Origin: Sthenelais limicola
Taxonomy: Eukaryota > Annelida > Polychaeta > Phyllodocida > Sigalionidae
Direction: 5' to 3'
Assembly (NCBI GenBank): GCA_942159475.1
Contig: OW804098.1
Span: forward strand, 10,146,406-10,210,405
Length of the DNA: 64,000 nucleotides
Shown here piece by piece: positions 59,001 through 64,000 of the stretch. How positions within the stretch are numbered: position 1 is the stretch's first letter; each line of letters opens with the position of its first letter. A program made the position numbers and the translations under genes. The notes below the pieces were generated by a model. That model ran no database searches. It worked only from the letters and a program-made list of their open reading frames with translations, and was not told the DNA's origin.

Positions 59001-61774
59001 GTGGAGGAGAAACAGAGGGCAGTCAGGCCAGTGGAGGAGAAACAGAGGGCAGTCAGGCCAGTGGAGGAGAAACAGAGGGCAGTCAGGCCAGTGGAGGAGA
59101 GACAGAGGGCAGTCAGGCCAGTGGAGGAGAGACAGAGGGCAGTCAGGCCAGTGGAGGAGAGACAGAGGGCAGTCAGGCCAGTGGAGGAGAAACAGAGGGC
59201 AATCAGGCCAGTGGAGAAGAAACAGAGAGCAGTCAGGCCAGTGGAGGAGAAACAGAGGGCAATCAGGCCAGTGGAGGAGAAACAGAGGGCAGTCAGGCCA
59301 GTGGAGGAGAAACAGAGGGCAGTCAGGCCAGTGGAGGAGAAACAGAGGGCAGTCAGACCAGTGGAGGAGAAACAGAGGGCAGTCAGGCCAGTGGAGGAGA
59401 GACAGAGGGCAGTCAGGCCAGTGGAGGAGAAACAGAGAGTAGTCAGAGAAACAGAGGGCAATCAGACCAGTGGAGGAGAAACATAGGGCAGTCAGGTCAG
59501 TGGAGGAGAAACAGAGGGCAGTCAGGCCAGTGGAGGAGAAACAGAGGGCAGTCAGGCCAGTGGAGGAGAAACAGAGGGCAATCAGGCCAGTGGAGGAGAA
59601 ACAGAGGGCAGTCAGGTCAGTGGAGGAGAAACAGAGGGCAGTCAGGCCAGTGGAGGAGAAACAGAGGGCAATCAGGCCAGTGGAGGAGAAACAGAGGGCA
59701 ATCAGGCCAGTGGAGGAGAAACAGAGGGCAGTCAGGCCAGTGGAGGAGAAACAAAAGGCAGTCAGTGGAGGAGAAACAGAAGGCAGTCAGGCCAGTGGAG
59801 GAGAAACAGAGGGCAGTCAGGTCAGTGGAGGAGAAACAGAGGGCAGTCAGGCCAGTGGAGGAGAAACAAAAGGCAGTCAGGCCAGTGGAGGAGAAACAGA
59901 AGGCAGTCAGGCCAGTGGAGGAGAAACAGAGGGCAGTCAGGCCAGTGGAGGAGAAACAGAGGGCAGTCAGGTCAGTGGAGGAGAAACAGAGGGCAGTCAG
60001 GTCAGTGGAGGAGAAACAGAGGGCAGTCAGGTCAGTGGAGGAGAAACAGAGGGCAGTCAGGTCAGTGGAGGAGAAACAGAGGGCAGTCAGGCCAGTGGAG
60101 GGGAAACAGAGGGCAGTCAGACCAGTGGAGGAGAAACAGAGGGCAGTCAGGTCAGTGGAGGAGAAACAGAGGGCAGTCAGGCCGGTGGAGGAGAAACAGA
60201 GAGCAGTCAGGCCAGTGGAGGAGAAACAGAGGGCAGTCAGGCCAGTGGAGGAGAAACAGAGGGCAGTCAGGCCAGTGGAGGAGAAACAGAGGGCAGTCAG
60301 GCCAGTGGAGGAGAAACAGAGGGCAATCAGGCCAGTGGAGGAGAAACAGAGGACAGTCAGGCCAGTGGAGGAGAAACAGAGGGCAATCAGGCCATCAGTT
60401 ACGTGCCTCCTATAAACAATTAGATGGTTCCAATCGTCAGGCCGTACTTCCTTCTGTCTGTCAGCCAACCGCCCCTCTTGAGATAATCGGCTTGGTGGAC
60501 ACGGGGATTAAGACATAATATTGGTAGAACAACACTCATAACTTGCGGGACTAACATAATGCCTACATATCTGACTTTCAAGTCTTAAAACCATCTCCGT
60601 ATAGGAAAACAATTGATATGAATCTAACTGAACAAATTGCATCACATGCTGCCTTGATTTACCCCCTTTCACTCGCTCCAACATCTCTGAAATGGAATGC
60701 ACATCAAGAACAAATTCAAATAGAACAATTGAGAAAATTATAGAAGATATAGCCAATCACGTTTGGACTTCGCTGGTAGCAGGTCTACACTTACAGTAGA
60801 GAAAAGTAAATTCAAGGAATGTGGAAAAGTATACATCTGCAAAAGTGGCATTATACATACATTATGTCAGAAAATAATATATGGACAATAAAATCATAAG
60901 TAAATTAGTGTGAGGGCTTTACATTCAATCAAAATTGCCCATCTTTGACTTTCGAATAAAATTGTGTTATTTATGGCTGAAATAGTCATACCATGGGAAT
61001 TTAAAATAATTAAAAGTTTATGTAAATTCACCGACCCTATATACACATTCAAATGTTTCATGACCGTAATCAAAATATGAATTATATAATTACTAGAAAT
61101 ATGTTCAATTCCATAATTTAGTATTGACATTGTCTTGTATTGACTGTATTGTTCCCAAAGATTCTAGTACTAGGACAAACGTAAATTGCTACACGTACGG
61201 TACCGACCCGTACGTCGTAGATTAATGTTTCATGGAATAACAACTCATAAGGTCAGTAACAGAGTATCCATCTCTATAACTCTAACCTATACTGTCCCGG
61301 GACAGGAGGCAGGACCAAGGCCAAGGGAAGAAACAGCTGTTTTTTAAAGTCATAATAAAATCTAATTAATAAATCATAATAAAAATCGAACTTTCATTAC
61401 CTAAAAACTCAGTGATAATTTCATACTAAACAACTGATGAATGTGAACCCAGTAAATATCAGACAGGAAGAAATGAGAATACACATTGTCACAGACTCAC
61501 ATATGAGACAGTGTCTCTGTCTGACTGGGAAAAAGGTAAACACAGGTGGGAGTGAATACACACCTTGGTCATTTCGAATATAGTCATGCAGGAGTCTCAC
61601 GAGACTAAATGGGATTGTAAGAGGCTTTGTATCTCCGGACGGACGTCGTGCAGTCGCATATCTCTTAAATTCTTCCTTGGCGTCATTTGGAAGCTTGGCT
61701 GTAGTTAGTAGAATGCGAATCCACTGCCGAATTTTGTCTGTTAAAATAACCTGACTCTTCACTGCGGCCGCCAT
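44657..61774 (-). CDS. TMEM199: TMEM199/VMA12-like V-ATPase assembly factor, complete, 6 exons
   Basis: Homologue of vertebrate TMEM199 and yeast Vma12, an ER membrane protein needed to assemble the V-ATPase proton-translocating sector. Exons on the minus strand: 61774-61564, 57039-56969, 56274-56185, 54353-54311, 53406-53288, 44734-44657 (stop TAG). They total 612 bases, 203 residues (human 208). Family blocks: SLYLHELLEGSDIFLP, then a charged segment starting NPELEERIQKLKAQEANREY (human [21 protein letters not shown]). Two hydrophobic segments at the C-terminus are split between exons 5 and 6. The chosen Met has a strong context (AAGATGG); an in-frame ATG at 61807 would add 11 residues but overlaps the CRE. 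Intron 5 is 8.55 kb and mostly low-complexity. The donor of exon 5 is repeated in a 35-bp minisatellite, and the donor of exon 3 is followed by a 10-bp tandem repeat. Confidence 0.93.
45060..45213 (+). mobile_element. Retroposon 3' tail, (AATTC)n type, TMEM199 intron 5
   Basis: GGTGGCGGCTGGAAGACCTG ... GACAAATAAAGTATTTTTC then AATTCAATTCAATA. Confidence 0.7.
45452..46110. repeat. GA-rich low-complexity block with larger period
   Basis: Purine-rich on the plus strand. Within it, a block beginning GACAACGTGAGAGTGGGAGA recurs at about 45671, 45737 and 45864, so part is a higher-order minisatellite. Confidence 0.9.
46150..46245 (-). mobile_element. RptA fragment
   Basis: Body only (TTCGGTTATGTTGAACTGTA and GGGTTATTGGGGAGGTTTGG). 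Confidence 0.5.
46735..47030. repeat. CT-rich minisatellite
   Basis: Pyrimidine-rich on the plus strand with a repeat of about 125 bases marked by alternating TCTAGCGCTCTC and TCTAGAGCTCTC. Confidence 0.85.
47131..47780. repeat. GGA-rich polypurine tract
   Basis: About 650 bases almost wholly purine on the plus strand, mainly (GGA)n with GAA and GCA interruptions. Confidence 0.9.
47999..48233 (-). mobile_element. RptA element, TMEM199 intron 5
   Basis: Ends GGGTCAGATGTTCAGAAAAT and TCTAAAAATCAGACCC. Confidence 0.8.
48896..49250 (-). mobile_element. RptC element, full length, reversed
   Basis: Reads ATTAGGGGAGTTGCATG at the left and GGCTATGCAAATCCCCTATT at the right. Confidence 0.85.
49255..49375. 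repeat. CT-rich low-complexity stretch
   Basis: Pyrimidine-rich, with poly-C runs, directly after the RptC copy ending at 49250. Confidence 0.8.
49581..50320. repeat. CT-rich block with larger period
   Basis: About 740 bases, pyrimidine-rich on the plus strand. A segment running from TATCCCCCTCCCTCTCTCTG to TTTCTCTCTATGTCCCC recurs at about 49634, 49748, 49920 and 50100. Confidence 0.9.
50682..51024 (+). mobile_element. RptC element nested in RptA
   Basis: Starts AATAGGGGATTTGCATAGAC and ends CATGCAACTCCGCTATT. Its flanks GTACAA and TTCGCC join to an intact RptA left end. Confidence 0.85.
51195..51560 (+). mobile_element. RptB element, diverged, nested in RptA
   Basis: Ends TATGATGTGTTAAGAGAC and GTGAAACACACA. 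It splits the RptA copy of 50658-51604. Confidence 0.6.
51682..52021 (+). repeat. 23-bp G-rich minisatellite, about 15 units
   Basis: Unit AACGCACAGG followed by GTGGGTGGGTGGG, with graded variants along the array (acgtgc, then acacgc, acgcac, acgcag). Each unit carries runs of GGG able to form G-quadruplexes on the plus strand, which is the non-template strand for SFSWAP direction and the template for TMEM199. Confidence 0.9.
52195..52440. repeat. (GA)n blocks with duplicated flank
   Basis: Two (GA)n/(GGGA)n tracts, each preceded by TATCTAGTATTAATTATTAG (ending at about 52194 and 52395). The same flank recurs a third time at about 52480 without the GA tract. Confidence 0.85.
52575..53085. 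repeat. GA-rich low-complexity block
   Basis: Purine-rich on the plus strand, with GAGACAGAGAAACAGACAGA repeated near 52935 and 53037. It ends about 60 bases from the 35-bp minisatellite. Confidence 0.9.
53142..53316 (-). repeat. TMEM199: 35-bp minisatellite spanning the TMEM199 exon 5 donor
   Basis: Five 35-bp units start at 53142, 53177, 53212, 53247 and 53282. Each ends in GCTTAT plus the donor GTGAGT on the minus strand, so donors lie at 53287 (real), 53252, 53217, 53182 and 53147. Units differ at one C/T site only (order C,T,T,C,C). Confidence 0.95.
53688..53853 (+). mobile_element. RptA remnant, TMEM199 intron 4
   Basis: Decayed body with right end TTGTACATTTCTATGCAATC then TGACCC. 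Confidence 0.55.
54461..54877 (-). mobile_element. RptB element, full length, TMEM199 intron 3
   Basis: Ends TGTTATGTGTTTCAGGAAAA and CCTGAAACACAACACA, about 110 bases upstream of exon 4. Confidence 0.8.
56137..56174 (-). repeat. TMEM199: 10-bp tandem repeat next to the TMEM199 exon 3 donor
   Basis: About four units of ACTGTGTGAC/AGTGTGTGAC, ending about 10 bases into the intron from the donor at 56184. Confidence 0.75.
56339..56600 (+). repeat. (TGAA)n tetranucleotide repeat
   Basis: About 260 bases of TGAATGAA with interspersed TGAT, GTAT and GAGT variants, in TMEM199 intron 2, 65 bases upstream of exon 3. Confidence 0.95.
58901..60507. mobile_element. TTAA-flanked inverted-repeat element enclosing a 30-bp minisatellite
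   Basis: Left end TTAA then AGCCCAGTGTCCACTG and GACGATTAT; right end, reverse complemented, TTAA then TCCCCGTGTCCACCAA and GCCGATTAT. The ends are inverted and both flanked by TTAA. The core is the minisatellite at 58937-60397. It lies in TMEM199 intron 1. Confidence 0.7.
58937..60397 (+). repeat. 30-bp minisatellite, about 48 units
   Basis: Unit GGCCAGTGGAGGAGAAACAG plus AGGGCAGTCA, highly homogeneous with scattered single-base variants (gtca/gcca, gggca/ggcaa, aaacag/agacag) and two shortened units near 59445 and 59763. Because 30 is divisible by 3, all frames that lack a stop in the unit stay open. Confidence 0.95.
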
Positions 61775-61778
61775 CTTG
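61767..61778 (-). promoter_or_regulatory. YY1-type site overlapping the TMEM199 start codon
   Basis: On the minus strand this reads CAAGATGGCGGC, the classical YY1 element, with its ATG being the chosen start codon. YY1 sites at this place are typical of short-5'UTR housekeeping genes. Confidence 0.5.
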
Positions 61779-62110
61779 CTCTTGGGGATACCCCTTGATG
61801 ACGTCATTATGTCTGGACTAATCCATTATAACAGCAGTTAGGCAGTTTGAAAACATTGGTTTGGGACTAATATCTGTGTATCAGAAACAGTTGCAATCTT
61901 ATTTCTAAATAATTTTTTATTTGAAAAATGTGAATTAGGCGTTCTTATTCCAAGTGAACGTCATACTTGCAGCGGACTATCAGATAAAATCAAACGGCCA
62001 CCCCTTTACATTTTTGCTCATAAAAGGCGCCCACTTCCGCTTGGTGGCCATTTTAGTTCATGCTTTCCCTCGAAGGACGACTTTAAGAAGAAGACGAAAG
62101 TATTCCGAAA
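61775..62110. promoter_or_regulatory. Compact bidirectional promoter between TMEM199 and SFSWAP
   Basis: The start codons are 336 bp apart, facing away. No TATA box is placed for either gene. Visible motifs: a full CRE palindrome TGACGTCA at 61799-61806, an ETS-like CCACTTCCGC at 62031-62040, and GGCCATTTTAG at 62046-62056 (YY1-like core). GCCGCCATCTTG at 61767-61778, across the TMEM199 start codon, is a close match to the YY1 consensus read on the minus strand. A short upstream ORF (62060-62086, ATG to TAA, 8 codons) precedes the SFSWAP start if transcription begins upstream of it. Transcription starts are inferred, not seen. Confidence 0.6.
61799..61806. promoter_or_regulatory. CRE palindrome TGACGTCA
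   Basis: Perfect 8-bp CREB/ATF site. It overlaps the upstream in-frame ATG (61807-61805) of TMEM199, which favours use of the downstream Met at 61774 if transcription starts at or below the site. Confidence 0.5.
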
Positions 62111-63833
62111 ATGTCGGGCCGTAAGCGCCCGTCCCGCAAGTATCATCCGCCAAGCGAAGATCAGGAAGATCTGCAGAGTCTATTTGTGTTTGGATACGAA
62201 TGTAAATTATTTAGGGACGATGACAAAGCAACTTATGTGGACGAGGAGAGACACCTCATCCCATGGATGGGAGACTCGACCCTGCGCATAGACAGGTCGG
62301 TTGACAATGCGGATTTGAGCAAATTTAGGACTTGAAATTTGCCTGGCAAAGGTTTCGATTTTACTATGAAATTCACTTTCCTTAACTTCATAATTAATTG
62401 CCCTTTTAGCCCCTAACAGGCTTTTGTTGTGGGTCGTCAAGGAATAAAACATTTGAACCTAGTGCAGTGAGAAGTCAATTCGATCAATGGCGTTTCCTCC
62501 CCAGGAAAGGGGGTGAAGCCAAATGAAGGAGAGTGCGCGAACTGAACTGCCACAACACTTGCCAACTTCAACTGACCTTACCTTCAATACCAATAAAAGG
62601 TTACAATTTACTCCGTGTTTGAGACAAATATGTGTTCTCGGTGCGAAGAGAGTTACGGAGATCTAGCTGCCTTTGTCTTTTCATTTGTTCATTTTTCCCT
62701 TTAATAGAGTTTTCCCCCCAGATCCAAACATACAGGATGCGGAGTTAACAAAAGTTGTTGGTGAGGATCAAACACAGCGTCCTTAAGTTGTCGATAGTTG
62801 GTAAGCTTTCGACAAATGCTCCACAGTTTTAGAAAATATTCGTGGACTGTGGTTATCTAGGTTTGTATGGTTGGATACATTGCAATTTTAGTTTTGAAAA
62901 CTATTGTATTGAAGGCCTGAAAAGGAAAAGATGAAATATATATTTTTACATGCAGATGACCACGAATTATGAAATGATGAATTTTACCCAGGCTTAACAA
63001 TCTCACTTGACCTCAATAGAGCCCTCCACAATAAAAGAATATTCCCCCCTTTAATTTAAAAAGGGCCTTATTCTACCAAATTGAAACATAGTGTACCTCC
63101 CCTGTCTTGGCTCATGAAAGAAGTTCAATCCTCTAGTGCCATGATCTTTGAATGTTTCTCAAACATTGTCATGTTCAGTTCCATAGATCTGTCAATTCTG
63201 GAAATAAGTCTTGACCCCCTAGTCTTGGAGGTCCTGTCTAACCGTTAGGTCTGGGGATTTCATGAGAGTATATCTATCCTATGTGCCTACAGCTATTGAA
63301 ATATATATAGATTCTATCCTTCATCCACAGTATATATACCCCTTCCCTTTACTCCTCTTATAATTCATATTTATCCCCTATCGGAAGCAAAATGCACTAG
63401 TTTGTTCTGATTCAAAGTACTACTGCAATTAACCTTTATAAAATTATAGCTTATATACCATTCAAACTTAACAAAAATAGAAAACCAGCCTATATTAAAA
63501 TGATGACATTTATTTTCCTTTCCCTTGACTATCTGTGGATGCCTGATAGATGAAATGTTTTAAGTATTGAAACAATCAATTACTTTCCTTAACCTTATTG
63601 GTGGATCTGTGTAACGTCCACAATCATGCGACAAGGAAGGGCAGTTGGTGATTTTATTACTGGTTTTTACAGGTACGATGGTCGTGGGCACCTGTATGCT
63701 CTGCACGAGCACGACGCGGACAAAGTCAAAAATGAAAAACTGACGGAGGAGGAGAAACACATTGAGAAACTCTGCGATGAGGAACGATATCTGGAGCTTC
63801 ACACGGATATGTCGGAGAAGGTTTTGTACGAAG
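62111..63833 (+). CDS. SFSWAP: SFSWAP splicing regulator, first two coding exons (3' end beyond window)
   Basis: Splicing factor, suppressor-of-white-apricot homologue, a nuclear SR-related regulator of alternative splicing. Exon 1 is 62111-62295 (start [14 protein letters not shown]) and exon 2 is 63673-63833, followed by GTGAGA; the rest lies beyond the window. The N-terminal conserved block reads [14 protein letters not shown], then HLIPWMGD, then across the splice [40 protein letters not shown]. This matches the conserved N-terminal region of the family, upstream of the SURP modules. The exon 1 donor is AG followed by GTCGGT, a poor match at +3 and +4. Reading through it adds 13 codons and then a stop. 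The Drosophila gene represses splicing of its own first introns, so a weak first donor is suggestive. It is divergent with TMEM199, sharing about 0.3 kb of promoter. Confidence 0.93.
62296..63672 (+). other. SFSWAP: SFSWAP intron 1
   Basis: 1377-base intron with donor GTCGGT and acceptor TTTTTACAG. It is almost free of the repeats that fill the rest of the window. No other gene is seen in it. Confidence 0.8.
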
Positions 63834-63910
63834 GTGAGATTGGGCTTATTGGATATTATTATTATAAGATTTTATTTCCATTTCACATATATACAATCGT
63901 TGTCATATAT

Positions 63911-64000
63911 GGGTCAGATTTTCTGAAAATGTACAATTCAACTTCGCCCATCTTCTCAAATAACCCAAATTTCCGACGAAAACAAAGTTCAAAATACAGT
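63911..64000 (+). mobile_element. RptA element cut by the window edge
   Basis: Starts GGGTCAGATTTTCTGAAAAT, about 75 bases into SFSWAP intron 2. Confidence 0.75.

Noticed and set aside
58907..60415. Open frame of 502 codons, and overlapping long frames on both strands
   Set aside because: Produced by the 30-bp minisatellite, whose length is a multiple of 3. Several frames on both strands are open at once and no start or splice context supports translation.
61775..61807. Upstream ATG as the TMEM199 start
   Set aside because: Possible, but its context is weaker, it overlaps the CRE, and the downstream Met gives a length close to the human protein. Kept as the alternative.

Overview
The window is AT-rich animal nuclear DNA. 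Genes are split into small exons by GT-AG introns, about 90 percent of the sequence is intron or intergenic, and it is crowded with short inverted-repeat transposons and minisatellites. The gene set (inositol oxygenase, a V-ATPase assembly factor, an SR-type splicing regulator, MPPED-type phosphoesterases) fits a bilaterian invertebrate, probably marine (mollusc, ambulacrarian or cephalochordate grade). The sequence does not fix the phylum. I saw no bacterial, viral or organellar genes.

Layout. (1) About 4.3-16.6 kb, minus strand: two tandem three-exon copies of an MPPED1/2-like metallophosphoesterase, both intact as read. (2) 23.6-35.5 kb, minus strand: a complete eight-exon inositol oxygenase gene (289 residues), with all six human di-iron ligands conserved at a constant offset of +3. 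(3) 44.7-61.8 kb, minus strand: a complete six-exon TMEM199/VMA12-like gene, with one 8.5-kb intron made largely of polypurine/polypyrimidine blocks. (4) From 62.1 kb, plus strand: the first two coding exons of SFSWAP (suppressor-of-white-apricot), continuing past the window. TMEM199 and SFSWAP start head to head about 0.3 kb apart, in a TATA-less segment with a perfect CRE palindrome, a YY1-type site at the TMEM199 start codon and an ETS-like site. The genes have unrelated housekeeping or metabolic jobs (inositol catabolism, V-ATPase assembly in the ER, pre-mRNA splicing); only the shared promoter suggests functional linkage.

Non-coding part. Four short families dominate: RptA (about 235 bp, ends GGGTCAG, over 30 copies or fragments), RptB (about 410 bp, ends TGTGATGTG), RptC (about 350 bp, ends AATAGGGGA, carrying octamer plus YY1-like motifs) and RptD (a long hairpin, two copies). 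A further group has TTAA-like flanks, CCACTG-type ends and element-specific motif arrays; one member holds a 1.46-kb 30-bp minisatellite. Several elements are nested, up to three deep. Retroposon 3' tails ending in different short tandem repeats are scattered through the window.

The most unusual signal is that in two unrelated genes (inositol oxygenase and TMEM199) a minisatellite has grown across a 5' splice site. Each leaves five identical tandem donor sites, of which only the exon-proximal one keeps the reading frame. Exon boundaries were inferred by hand from family similarity, splice consensus and phase. Repeat coordinates are by eye and good to a few bases at recognisable ends, less at truncated ones.
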